NCBI GenBank assembly: GCA_018659145.1
Contig: JABJNB010000079.1
Span: 1 to 51,151 of the forward strand
Origin: Rickettsiales bacterium
Lineage (GTDB): Bacteria > Pseudomonadota > Alphaproteobacteria > Rickettsiales > JABIRX01
DNA: 51,151 bases
Reading direction: 5' to 3'
Made by a program: the position numbers and the translations under genes. How positions within the stretch are numbered: the first letter of the stretch is position 1; each line of letters opens with the position of its first letter. Shown here one piece after another: positions 24,086 to 32,784 of the stretch. The notes beneath the pieces are model-generated. The model did not search any database and had not been told where the DNA came from. It was given only the letters and a program-made list of their open reading frames with translations.

Positions 24086-25830
24086 ATCTCCTGCAAATCC
24101 CATAACTTCTTATAGGTACTATCCTCTCGTGCTATAAGTTCATGGTGACTTCCTTCTTCCTTGATGACTCCGCCCTCTAACACAATAATTCTATCCATAT
24201 ATTTGAGGGTAGATAGGCGGTGTGCTATCGCTATTACAGTTTTTGACTTGTCAGATATTAATAAATCAAGGCTGTTTTGAATGAGTTGTTCAGTTTTAGA
24301 ATCAAGTGATGAAGTAGCCTCATCTAAAATTAATATTGGAGCATCCTTTAAAATAGCCCTAGCTATTGCAATTCTTTGTCTTTGACCACCACTAACCTTT
24401 ACACCACGTTCACCAACAATAGAATCATACCCTTGATGCATTTCCATAATATCATCATGAATTTTGGCCGCTTTACATGCCGATATTATATCATCTTTAC
24501 TTGCATCAGATTTGGCAATTTGTAAATTTTCTAAAATTGAACGATGAAACATTGTAATATCCTGAGGGATAATTGAAATATTAGCCCGTATTGATTCCTG
24601 AGTTACTTCCGCAATATCCTTATCATCAACTAATATGCCGCCCTCATTAATATCAAAATATCTAAATAAACTTTTAATTAAGGTTGTTTTCCCAGCTCCT
24701 GACTGACCAACCAAGCCTATTTTCTCGCCAGCGTTTATTTTTAAATTAAAGTTACTCAGGATCTTTTTCCCTTGATCATTATAAGCAAATATAACGTCTT
24801 TAAACTCTATTGCACCCTTAACATTCTCCAAATCTTCTGCATCATCTTTATCGATGATACCATACTCCTCATTCACAAATTCATAAGCAGCTCTAATTGC
24901 GGCAATTTGTGGGTTAATTCCAAATAAAATATATTCAAGCATTGTGCTAATATCACTATGCAACTTTAACATAATCATAGCCACAAAAGCAAAGCCACCT
25001 GGTGTTATTTGATCATTTTGATACAGATATGCTAGTAAATATATTTGTGCAGCCGATAGGATCACAATCATTAATGTATCCACATTATCAACCCAATATG
25101 CATCAAACTTGCGAGTTACCCTATCTTTTTCCTGCCTCCGTAATAATGCAGGTGTTAATTTTAGTTTAAACTCACTTGCTAAATTACCTATGACTTTAAT
25201 ACCAAAAATATTAGATACTGAATCATTAATAATGCCCGTGGTTTCTTGATTGGCCTTTTGAAATAGTTCTTGCAATTTTAACTGCTTCTTTAGTAAAACA
25301 TACAATATCGGAGCATATATTAATAAAAAAGCTAACTGAATTACAGCTGTTAAATAATGAATCTTGGTCAAAAAAACTATACCAATTACAATAGCCCATA
25401 AAACAACAAAGCTACGAAAAACATTTGTAACTAGGTGAGCTAAACTAACCTGAAAGCTATTAATCTTATCAGCTATCTCACCTGACATATGAGAATCAAA
25501 CCAATGCAGCGAATGTTTGACTGTTTTTTGATAAATATCAGTTGTAATCTTGGTTATAAAACCTGGTTTATACTTTATATCAAGCAAACGCTTAATAAAA
25601 AACATCCCATGATTCATTAACTTATAAAATACAAACAAAGCTAGTAAACCGCTAAGTTCTGCATTCTCATCGGTCGCAATTACATCTATTATTTCCTTAA
25701 TTTTATAATGAACTGAAATCTCAAATAATGATGCGATAATTGATATCGCAAAAAGTGCTAAAAAATATATTTTATAACTTAAACAAATTTGCCATAAATA
25801 TTGTTTAAGTGAATTATCATTTCCCTTCAT
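24082..25830 (-). CDS. ABC exporter, fused membrane and ATPase domains (half-transporter)
   Basis: The 582-aa protein has an N-terminal exporter membrane domain of about six helices (residues 1-310) and a C-terminal ATPase. Walker A GQSGAGKT is near 375, the signature VSGGQRQR near 475, Walker B ILILDEATSSLDS near 500 and the H-loop IAIAHRLSTL near 540. It would work as a homodimer in the inner membrane, moving lipids, peptides or drugs outward; the substrate cannot be told from sequence. It follows tyrS by seven bases and is the last gene of the gltX-cysS-cimA-tyrS run. Related MsbA-type proteins of similar size export lipid A precursors, but no MsbA-specific feature was seen. Confidence 0.92.
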   Translation of the reverse strand: MKGNDNSLKQYLWQICLSYKIYFLALFAISIIASLFEISVHYKIKEIIDVIATDENAELSGLLALFVFYKLMNHGMFFIKRLLDIKYKPGFITKITTDIYQKTVKHSLHWFDSHMSGEIADKINSFQVSLAHLVTNVFRSFVVLWAIVIGIVFLTKIHYLTAVIQLAFLLIYAPILYVLLKKQLKLQELFQKANQETTGIINDSVSNIFGIKVIGNLASEFKLKLTPALLRRQEKDRVTRKFDAYWVDNVDTLMIVILSAAQIYLLAYLYQNDQITPGGFAFVAMIMLKLHSDISTMLEYILFGINPQIAAIRAAYEFVNEEYGIIDKDDAEDLENVKGAIEFKDVIFAYNDQGKKILSNFNLKINAGEKIGLVGQSGAGKTTLIKSLFRYFDINEGGILVDDKDIAEVTQESIRANISIIPQDITMFHRSILENLQIAKSDASKDDIISACKAAKIHDDIMEMHQGYDSIVGERGVKVSGGQRQRIAIARAILKDAPILILDEATSSLDSKTEQLIQNSLDLLISDKSKTVIAIAHRLSTLKYMDRIIVLEGGVIKEEGSHHELIAREDSTYKKLWDLQEI

Positions 25831-25837
25831 GCTTAAC

Positions 25838-27079
25838 CTACCTTAGATTAAGCTCAACTAGACTATGCTTCTTTTTACCAGCTGATATTTTAATTATCTT
25901 ATTCTTAAAATGATCCTTTGTAATAAGCATCTTAGGATCGTTAAAGCTCTCATTATCAATTCGACCACCGCCGCCTTGAATGATTCGTTTTGCGCTACTG
26001 CGGGAATCTACTAATTCAGCTTTAGCAATTAAAGCGCTGAATGTCATACCTTCGGCTAAATCATTTTCTGAAATTGTAATCTTGGGCAAATTATCATCTG
26101 ACAACCCTTCTGCAAATACCTTTTCGGAAGTATTGCGAGCATCTTCTGCTAGCTTTTCACCATGACAAATCTTCGTTGCCTCATATGCCAAGATAGATTT
26201 AGCTTTATTCAACTCAGATCCTGCCAATTTTGCTAATTCATCTACTTGCTCAAGATCAATTTCTGTGAATAACTTAATAAACTTTATGGTATCCAAGTCA
26301 CTGATATTACGCCAGTATTGGTAATACTCATATGGTGACAACAACTCGCTATCAAGCCATATTGCTCCAGCTTCAGATTTTCCCATTTTTTTTCCATCAG
26401 AAGTCGCAAGCAACTCTGTCGTTAAGCCAATTAAATCTTCAGAGCCTGGTTTAAGCTTTCTATGCAGCTCAATACCATTGACAATATTACCCCATTGATC
26501 AGACCCACCTATTTGGAGGTTACAACCATATTCTTCAGCTAAATGATGAAAATCATAAGCTTGTAAAATCATATAAGTAAATTCAATAAAGCTTAAATTT
26601 TGCTCTCGGTCCAAACGTCTTTTAACCGACTCATAGCTAAGCATTTGGTTGATTGAAAAATGCCGGCCAACATCTCTGATAAAATCCAGATAATTCAGAT
26701 CCTTGAGCCAATCATCATTATCAACAAAGGTAACACTGTTAATATCAAAAAACTTATTTAACACATTCTTAATACCAGCCTTATTAGCCTCGATTTGCTC
26801 TTTTGATAATATTTGCCTAGTTTTATCTCGACCAGATGGATCCCCAATTTTAGTAGTAGCTCCACCAAATAAAATAATCACCTTATTACCAGAGTTAAGC
26901 AAATGCCTAACCAGCATTATTGGTAACAAGCTACCCACATGTAAAGATTTAGCTGTTAAATCAAATCCAACATAGCACACCGCCTTGCTCGCAGATAATT
27001 TTTTTTCTACTCCTTGTGGATTAGTACATTGATAGTAAAATCCTCGGTCTTTTATTAATTTAAATGTTTCCACAGCCAT
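25838..27079 (-). CDS. tyrS: Tyrosyl-tRNA synthetase
   Basis: Class I synthetase charging tRNA-Tyr, a cytosolic homodimer. The 413-aa length is normal. The HIGH-type motif is HVGS (47-50), followed by IMLVRHLLNSGNKVIILFGG. The tyrosine pocket shows YMILQAYDF and GCNLQIGGSDQWGNIVNGI. The KMSKS-type loop is KKMGKSE near 230. The C-terminal 70 residues carry an S4-type RNA-binding domain (AKRIIQGGGGRIDNESF). It lies 10 bases after the preceding gene and seven before the ABC exporter gene, within one apparent operon. Confidence 0.97.
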   Translation of the reverse strand: MAVETFKLIKDRGFYYQCTNPQGVEKKLSASKAVCYVGFDLTAKSLHVGSLLPIMLVRHLLNSGNKVIILFGGATTKIGDPSGRDKTRQILSKEQIEANKAGIKNVLNKFFDINSVTFVDNDDWLKDLNYLDFIRDVGRHFSINQMLSYESVKRRLDREQNLSFIEFTYMILQAYDFHHLAEEYGCNLQIGGSDQWGNIVNGIELHRKLKPGSEDLIGLTTELLATSDGKKMGKSEAGAIWLDSELLSPYEYYQYWRNISDLDTIKFIKLFTEIDLEQVDELAKLAGSELNKAKSILAYEATKICHGEKLAEDARNTSEKVFAEGLSDDNLPKITISENDLAEGMTFSALIAKAELVDSRSSAKRIIQGGGGRIDNESFNDPKMLITKDHFKNKIIKISAGKKKHSLVELNLR

Positions 27080-27089
27080 AGTGATAAAG

Positions 27090-27752
27090 TTAGTTACTAA
27101 TTGTTATAATCCCACTTAAAAACCAATCATCTTTATATTCTTCAAATACCAAGCGAAGAAAGGCTTCCTTAACCTCAACCTGACGGTCAGCATAATATTC
27201 TACTATTATTGAATTTGGGTAAAAACTGTAAATATTATCCACTACATTCCCCGTCTCTGATAATTGGTTATAAGTAATATCGTTAGAAATGGCATAATCA
27301 TAATTATAAATATAGCGCCGATAATATTCACTAAAACTCATTCTAAGATTTCTATGAGACCTATTAGCACCCCAATCATAAACATAATCATTGTCATATC
27401 TGGATTTAATATTCTCACCACTAAAAACAATATCCGTACTCATAACATATAAATATGGGCTAAATCTTACACCATGCTTTGGATGTATCATTTGCTTAAG
27501 TAAGGTAAAGTTTTTAAACTTTATTGCCTTAATAACCAAATCAGCTTTTACTTTCATTATTGCCCTCGCCTCTGGCTCTGGGATCATTTTATCAGAATTA
27601 TGATATTTAGTTGATCTGATAAACTCACTAAAGAAGCTCTTATCATCCTCATATTGAAAAATCTTATCATAAAATAAAACGTAAGTTATGATAAATAATA
27701 AGATCGTGAAAAAGATAATATTATTATTTTTTGATAAATTTTTCTCGCTCAT
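27090..27752 (-). CDS. Membrane-anchored protein of unknown function (220 aa)
   Basis: A single N-terminal transmembrane helix (about residues 12-28, NIIFFTILLFIITYVLFY) is uncleaved, leaving about 190 residues outside the membrane. The block ALxxKxFxxLxxxxHPxxGVRFSPY (here IKFKNFTLLKQMIHPKHGVR followed by FSPYLYV) recalls a group of uncharacterised exported proteins with an NTF2-like shape in other bacteria; this resemblance is from memory and tentative. Its ATG overlaps the cimA stop by four bases, so it is translationally coupled to cimA, and it precedes tyrS by 10 bases. Function unknown. Confidence 0.8.
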   Translation of the reverse strand: MSEKNLSKNNNIIFFTILLFIITYVLFYDKIFQYEDDKSFFSEFIRSTKYHNSDKMIPEPEARAIMKVKADLVIKAIKFKNFTLLKQMIHPKHGVRFSPYLYVMSTDIVFSGENIKSRYDNDYVYDWGANRSHRNLRMSFSEYYRRYIYNYDYAISNDITYNQLSETGNVVDNIYSFYPNSIIVEYYADRQVEVKEAFLRLVFEEYKDDWFLSGIITISN

Positions 27753-29341
27753 GATATTGCAGAGATAATCAAATAATAATTCATCGAATCTCTTATAGCC
27801 TGATATGAAGCATCCAAAAGATCAGTAGAGACCCCTATCGTTGTCCATCTATTTCCCTCATTATCACTAGTCTCAAGCATAACTCTAATCATAGCTTCTG
27901 TAGCTGAACCAGAATTTAAAATTCTGACCTTATAATCAGTTAGCTTAGTATTGGAAATATTAGGATAATAAGTTACCAAAGTTTTTCGTAAAGCCTTATC
28001 TAAAGCATTGACCGGCCCGTTACCTTCCGTGACCGAGATAACCCTCTTATTAAAAACTTCTAGTTTTAAAATAGCCTCAGATGAAGTGATAATCTTACCT
28101 TTGGCATTAGTTCGCTTTTCATCAATAATTTTAAAACTATCCAATTTAAAAAATGTAGGTACGGATTTAAAATATTTAACTGCCAGCAGATAAAATGAAG
28201 CATCAGCCAAGTCATAAGAAAATCCCTCTGATTCTAAGACTTTTATTTCCTCAATTAATTGCGGCAATTTATGATCATTTTTATCAACATCAATCTTAAA
28301 ATCTTTTAGTCTTGAAATAATCGAAGCCTTACCAGCTTGATCAGAAATCAAAATACTTCTCTTGTTACCAACAAGCTCTGGTTTTATATGTTCATAGCTT
28401 GTTGTATCTTTCAACATAGCAGATGCATGCAATCCGCCTTTGTGATTAAAAGCTGCATCACCTATAAAAGGTGCATAACTATCAGATTTTTGATTTATGA
28501 TGTCATATAAATAATTTGATACATGCTTCAATGATCTTAAACGATCTCTATCTACAGAAATATCATAATCTAACTTTAAAGATAATATTGGTATTAAAGT
28601 TGTTAAATCAGCATTACCACAACGCTCACCTAAGCCATTGATGGTTCCCTGGATATGTGATATTCCCGCTCTAACTGCAGCTAAAGTATTTGCAACAGCG
28701 CAACCAGTATCATTATGACAATGAATTGACAAAGCGTCAGCCTCAATCTCTTTTGTTACTTTACCTACAATCTTACTAATCTCATGCGGCAAGCTACCAC
28801 CATTAGTATCACATAAGGCAACCCACCTGCTACCAGCCCTATGAGCTGCTTTAATCACTTCCATGCTATATTCTGGATTAGCCTTATAACCATCAAAGAA
28901 ATGCTCAGCATCAAAGATCACTTGCTTACCTTGCGAGACTAGATAAGTGATCGTGTCATAAATGATCTTTAGATTATCCTCAAGCCTAATACCCAAAGCA
29001 TCCGTAACATGGAAATCCCAGACTTTTCCAACAATTGTATAATTCGCTAAATTGCTCGATAATAAATTGGCCAACCCATTATCATCTTTAGGATCATTCC
29101 CTTTTTTTACAGTCATACCAAAAGCTGCAAATTTTGCATGGTCAAGTAAAGGCAACTGATTAAAGAATTCTGTGTCCTTAGGATTAGCTCCTGGCCAACC
29201 AGCTTCGATATAGTCAATTCCTAGAAAATCCAGTTTCTTGGCGATATCTATTTTGTTTTGGGGTGTAAAATCCACATATGATGTTTGAGCGCCATCGCGC
29301 AGCGTTGAATCATACAGGATAATTTTTCTATTAAGAGTCAT
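27749..29341 (-). CDS. cimA: Citramalate synthase (2-isopropylmalate synthase-like)
   Basis: CimA condenses acetyl-CoA with pyruvate to (R)-citramalate, a route to 2-ketobutyrate and isoleucine that bypasses threonine. The N-terminal TIM barrel shows DSTLRDGAQTSYVDF (residues 11-25) and the metal-binding HCHNDTGCAVANTLAAVRAG around 203-222. The linker region follows, and the C-terminal 150 residues match the LeuA-type allosteric dimer domain (VNALDKALRKTL, SGSATEAMIRVMLE). At 530 aa it fits the CimA-type clade rather than LeuA or homocitrate synthase, though substrate cannot be proven here. It overlaps cysS by 11 bases and the next gene by four, so it is inside the synthetase operon. Confidence 0.9.
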   Translation of the reverse strand: MTLNRKIILYDSTLRDGAQTSYVDFTPQNKIDIAKKLDFLGIDYIEAGWPGANPKDTEFFNQLPLLDHAKFAAFGMTVKKGNDPKDDNGLANLLSSNLANYTIVGKVWDFHVTDALGIRLEDNLKIIYDTITYLVSQGKQVIFDAEHFFDGYKANPEYSMEVIKAAHRAGSRWVALCDTNGGSLPHEISKIVGKVTKEIEADALSIHCHNDTGCAVANTLAAVRAGISHIQGTINGLGERCGNADLTTLIPILSLKLDYDISVDRDRLRSLKHVSNYLYDIINQKSDSYAPFIGDAAFNHKGGLHASAMLKDTTSYEHIKPELVGNKRSILISDQAGKASIISRLKDFKIDVDKNDHKLPQLIEEIKVLESEGFSYDLADASFYLLAVKYFKSVPTFFKLDSFKIIDEKRTNAKGKIITSSEAILKLEVFNKRVISVTEGNGPVNALDKALRKTLVTYYPNISNTKLTDYKVRILNSGSATEAMIRVMLETSDNEGNRWTTIGVSTDLLDASYQAIRDSMNYYLIISAIS

Positions 29342-30710
29342 TTTTTCTAGTAACTTTTATATTGCCTTCTAAGAGATATTCCAACTTATAACCAAGATCT
29401 AACAAGTTATTACGAATTATATCTGCAGCACTATATTCTTTGTCTAACCGACATTGCCTTATTGCCTCTACCTTTTTAAGGATATCATGCGGAATTTCAA
29501 GCTCTAATTGAGTTTTGGATATATTCAGAATAGCTAAAAAATCACATGCTTTATATAGATTAGCCAAAGCATTTAGATCACCCTCCTTAGCTTCTTTATA
29601 TATTTTATTAATATAACCTATAGCGTTTGGTGTATTTAGGTCATCCGATAAATAATTGGCAAACTCTGATGGCAACTCCTTAGTTAAATTTGGAATATCA
29701 ATTTTGTCCAAATTACTAATTATTAACTTATTAAACCTTTGATTCTGCTTGATCGCATCACTAAGTGATTTTTCGTTAAAATCTAATGGTTTTTTATAAT
29801 GGCTAGTTAAGAAGAAAAAGCGCAAATCTTTGCCATCAACACCCCGGTTTAATAAATCTTGCATGGTAGTAAAATTACCTAAAGACTTACTCATCTTCTC
29901 GCCATTGACTGTTAAAAAACCATTATGCACCCAATATTTGGCATATTCACTTCCCTCATTAGCACAACATGATTGAGCAATTTCATTCTCATGATGTGGG
30001 AATTTTAAATCAGCTCCACCACCATGAATATCAAAATTCTCTCCTAGCAATTTAGTCGCCATAGCCGAACATTCAATATGCCAACCGGGACGTCCAATGC
30101 CCCAAGGGCTATCAAACTTTACCGAAATATCATCTTCTCTATTACTTGGTTTCCACAAAACAAAATCTAGACTATCTCTTTTATACTCAGCAACTTTAAC
30201 TCTGCGGCCAGAGATAAGATCTTCTATTCTCTTACCTGACAATTTGCCATATCCAGAATACTGCCTTACATCAAATAATACATGTCCTCCTGAGACATAA
30301 GCGTAACCATTAGCTATTAGCTTCTCAATTAAATCAATTATCTGCGCTATACTCTCTGTAGCCTTTGGTTCCATTGTTGGCTTTAAAACATTTAGTTGCT
30401 CAACATCATCATGAAATCCTTTTATAACTTTATCAGTGAGTTGATTAATTGATATTTTCTGCTGCTTGGCTGCATCGATAATTTTATCATCTATATCCGT
30501 GATATTACGCACATAAGTAACTCTTGGATAAGAATACTGCAAAAAGCGATATAACAAATCATACACCACTATTGACCTGGCATTACCAATATGCGGCCTG
30601 TTATACACCGTTGGTCCACAAACATACATCGTAATATGATTACTGTCATAGGGTATAAACTCCTCTTTTATACCTGTTAAGCTATTAGAAATATAAATCT
30701 TACTTAGCAT
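29331..30710 (-). CDS. cysS: Cysteinyl-tRNA synthetase
   Basis: Class I monomeric synthetase charging tRNA-Cys. The zinc-binding start MYVCGPTVYNRPHIGNARS (from residue 28) includes the HIGH-type box HIGN. GWHIECSAMA and HGGGADLKFPHHENEIAQS supply the remaining zinc and substrate residues. KMSKS is intact in NGEKMSKSLGNF. The 459-aa length is typical. Its start overlaps the gltX stop by 11 bases and its end overlaps cimA by 11, a tight operon. Confidence 0.97.
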   Translation of the reverse strand: MLSKIYISNSLTGIKEEFIPYDSNHITMYVCGPTVYNRPHIGNARSIVVYDLLYRFLQYSYPRVTYVRNITDIDDKIIDAAKQQKISINQLTDKVIKGFHDDVEQLNVLKPTMEPKATESIAQIIDLIEKLIANGYAYVSGGHVLFDVRQYSGYGKLSGKRIEDLISGRRVKVAEYKRDSLDFVLWKPSNREDDISVKFDSPWGIGRPGWHIECSAMATKLLGENFDIHGGGADLKFPHHENEIAQSCCANEGSEYAKYWVHNGFLTVNGEKMSKSLGNFTTMQDLLNRGVDGKDLRFFFLTSHYKKPLDFNEKSLSDAIKQNQRFNKLIISNLDKIDIPNLTKELPSEFANYLSDDLNTPNAIGYINKIYKEAKEGDLNALANLYKACDFLAILNISKTQLELEIPHDILKKVEAIRQCRLDKEYSAADIIRNNLLDLGYKLEYLLEGNIKVTRKNDS

Positions 30711-32037
30711 ATTTATTAATTCGAGATATCGTTTCAGGCATACCCAAATATGGTATTATTTTTTTTAATTCAGGTCCAAAGTCATACCCCGTTAAGCTTA
30801 ATCGGATAGGGTTAAACAACTCTCGACCTTTGCGACCAGAATTTTGTTTTATAGCACTCATCCACTGCTCATAGAAACCCTCTGATAAATCATCTGGCAT
30901 CAATTTAGCGCAGATACCAAGATACTCTCTATCCTCTGCCGAGAATTCTATATCTTCGGGATTATTGATTGCCCCTGACCATTTGATAATATCTAGAATA
31001 TTATCTAAATTATCTTTGATGATTTCATAAACATCTTCTTCTAGCTCAGTAATATCAAACTCTGCCGCTTTAGCTTTAATTGCTGCAAAATCATATTTTA
31101 CTAATGTTTTACGATTTAACCGGCTCAAATCTTCTTCATTATAGATAACAGCTGAATGTGCAAAATATTTAAATTGAAAATTTTCGGATAATTTGTCTAA
31201 CGTTATTTCAGGCACAACATTATGCGAAGTACCGATCTTAGCTAAATAACTATTTACCGTATTCTTATCAATACCTTGAGCCCTAAGCGACCTTATTTCA
31301 TGACCGCCAAATCTCTTCGAGATTTCGCCCTCTTTGCCCTTTAATAAAGACAAATGCGTAAATCTAGGGATTTTACCACCCAAGGCTCTAAAAATCTGTA
31401 TTTGAATTGCAGTATTTGTAATATGATCTTCACCCCTAATAATATCGGTGATATTATAATCTATATCATCCACAACTGAGCAAAATGTATAAGTTGGACT
31501 TTTATCTTCACGAACCAAAATAGGATCTGAAAATGCCCTGGCTTTAAATAAAATATCACCCCTAATACGATCCCGCCAAGCTATCTCTTCATCATTTAAC
31601 TTAAAGCGATAATGCGGAGCCATCCCACTAGCTAACTTGGCCCCTATCTCTTCTTTAGTTAGTTTTAAAGATGATCGATCATAAATTGGCGGAACTTTAC
31701 GTGATAATTGAATTTTACGCTTTAACTGTAATTCATCCTCTGTTTCAAAACAAGGATACAATCTTCCATCCGCTATTAAGCGTGCTTTTGCTTCCTCATA
31801 AACATCCAGTCTATCTGATTGCTTAAAAAATTTATCATATTCAATACCAAGCCATTTGATATCTTCAACTATGGCCCTAGTATATTCGTCCTTAGAGCGC
31901 TTAAAATCTGTATCATCTATTCTGACATAAAACTGTCCAGAATTAGCTTTGCTATATAAATAATTTGTTAATAATGTCCGCGCATTACCAATATGTAAAT
32001 ACCCCGTCGGGCTTGGGCTAAATCTTGTTATGGTCAT
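30700..32037 (-). CDS. gltX: Glutamyl-tRNA synthetase
   Basis: Class I synthetase that charges tRNA-Glu; in bacteria lacking GlnRS a GltX-type enzyme may also mischarge tRNA-Gln for the GatCAB route. The HIGH box is in FSPSPTGYLHIGNARTLL (6-23), followed by the glutamate site FYVRIDDTDFKRS. The KMSKS-type loop is KGEISKRFGG. The second half is the helical anticodon-binding domain. At 445 aa it is a little shorter than the E. coli enzyme (471 aa), as in many alphaproteobacteria, which often carry two gltX copies. It is the first gene of the gltX-cysS-cimA operon, after a repeat-bearing gap. Confidence 0.96.
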   Translation of the reverse strand: MTITRFSPSPTGYLHIGNARTLLTNYLYSKANSGQFYVRIDDTDFKRSKDEYTRAIVEDIKWLGIEYDKFFKQSDRLDVYEEAKARLIADGRLYPCFETEDELQLKRKIQLSRKVPPIYDRSSLKLTKEEIGAKLASGMAPHYRFKLNDEEIAWRDRIRGDILFKARAFSDPILVREDKSPTYTFCSVVDDIDYNITDIIRGEDHITNTAIQIQIFRALGGKIPRFTHLSLLKGKEGEISKRFGGHEIRSLRAQGIDKNTVNSYLAKIGTSHNVVPEITLDKLSENFQFKYFAHSAVIYNEEDLSRLNRKTLVKYDFAAIKAKAAEFDITELEEDVYEIIKDNLDNILDIIKWSGAINNPEDIEFSAEDREYLGICAKLMPDDLSEGFYEQWMSAIKQNSGRKGRELFNPIRLSLTGYDFGPELKKIIPYLGMPETISRINKYAK

Positions 32038-32260
32038 TGAATAAACTTCTAAAGCAAATGAGAATTAGGGTTTATAGAGCTTTCTTACTTTTGACAAGAA
32101 ATTAAGTTAATTTCAATGAGCCTATCAAACCATAGAAACAAACCCGTATGCATTAAGCTCCCGGCAATAATGGGCTTGTATCCAATCAAAATTGTAAAGA
32201 TTTTTATTCTTAAGATTTTGGATTTTTTGGTAAGATTTTTTTAATAGCCAAAGCTATTCA

Positions 32261-32327
32261 AAATAAATTATACAAATATAGTACATATTTCAAGAATGAA
32301 AATATTTGTGATTTTGATTCGAGACAG
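32261..32327. repeat. MITE-like AT-rich repeat, copy B
   Basis: This block matches 14853-14914 in the same orientation, with about one change in seven bases, and ends GATTCGAGACAG. It sits in the 386-base gap between the small basic ORF and gltX. The rest of that gap (32038-32260 and 32328-32423) is AT-rich with runs of TTTTTT and no gene that I can support; the promoter of the gltX operon should be there. Confidence 0.6.
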
Positions 32328-32423
32328 ACACATAATTTAAAGTATGAGAATAACGGTCTTCTTTATCAATTCAAAACTACTCTGGGTATTAGTAATAAGG
32401 GGGTCTTGCAACTGCTGAATAAA

Positions 32424-32657
32424 TTACCACTTATCTTTTGCTCTCTTGCGGCTTGGCAATATAAGTTTTTTTAATTTTCTTAAACTAGTTTTAAACCCCT
32501 TTCGGCCTTGTGATTTATCTAGAGAAGGAGCTGCTAGTTTAACTAGGTTTGTATTCTGCTTATGAGTCGAAATAGCTAGCAAGATGGTTTGTACACGACG
32601 CATTCTTATCCTAGCCATCATTTTTTTGGTGGGCTTTTTGGACTTCTTAAACAGCAT
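32424..32657 (-). CDS. Small basic protein, unknown (77 aa)
   Basis: The 77-residue product is strongly basic: it starts MLFKKSKKPTKKMMARIRMR and ends LPSRKRAKDKW. No family is recognised. Its ATG overlaps the end of the 45-aa ORF upstream by 11 bases, and that ORF overlaps aspS, so a coupled chain is possible. Such a protein could bind nucleic acid. It may equally be a chance frame at the end of the aspS transcript. Confidence 0.4.
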   Translation of the reverse strand: MLFKKSKKPTKKMMARIRMRRVQTILLAISTHKQNTNLVKLAAPSLDKSQGRKGFKTSLRKLKKLILPSRKRAKDKW

Positions 32658-32784
32658 CTTCTGTTGCCTTAACTTTCTTGCGCCTAATTAAATTAGCTCT
32701 TAAGTTTTTTGCCAAATTATCCTGCTTGTTTTTAGCCTTAAGCTTTTTGTTATCTTCGGATGTGACTATTTTCTTATCATTCAT
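32647..32784 (-). CDS. Small Lys/Arg-rich protein overlapping aspS (45 aa)
   Basis: The ATG at 32784 lies inside the end of aspS (eight-base overlap), and the frame runs to TAA at 32647-32649. The product starts MNDKKIVTSEDNKKLKAKNK and contains LAKNLRANLIRRKKVKA. Short proteins with a LxxNLxRRK-type segment are common near core genes in alphaproteobacteria, as far as I recall, which favours a real gene. It is shorter than usual annotation cut-offs. Confidence 0.5.
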   Translation of the reverse strand: MNDKKIVTSEDNKKLKAKNKQDNLAKNLRANLIRRKKVKATEDAV

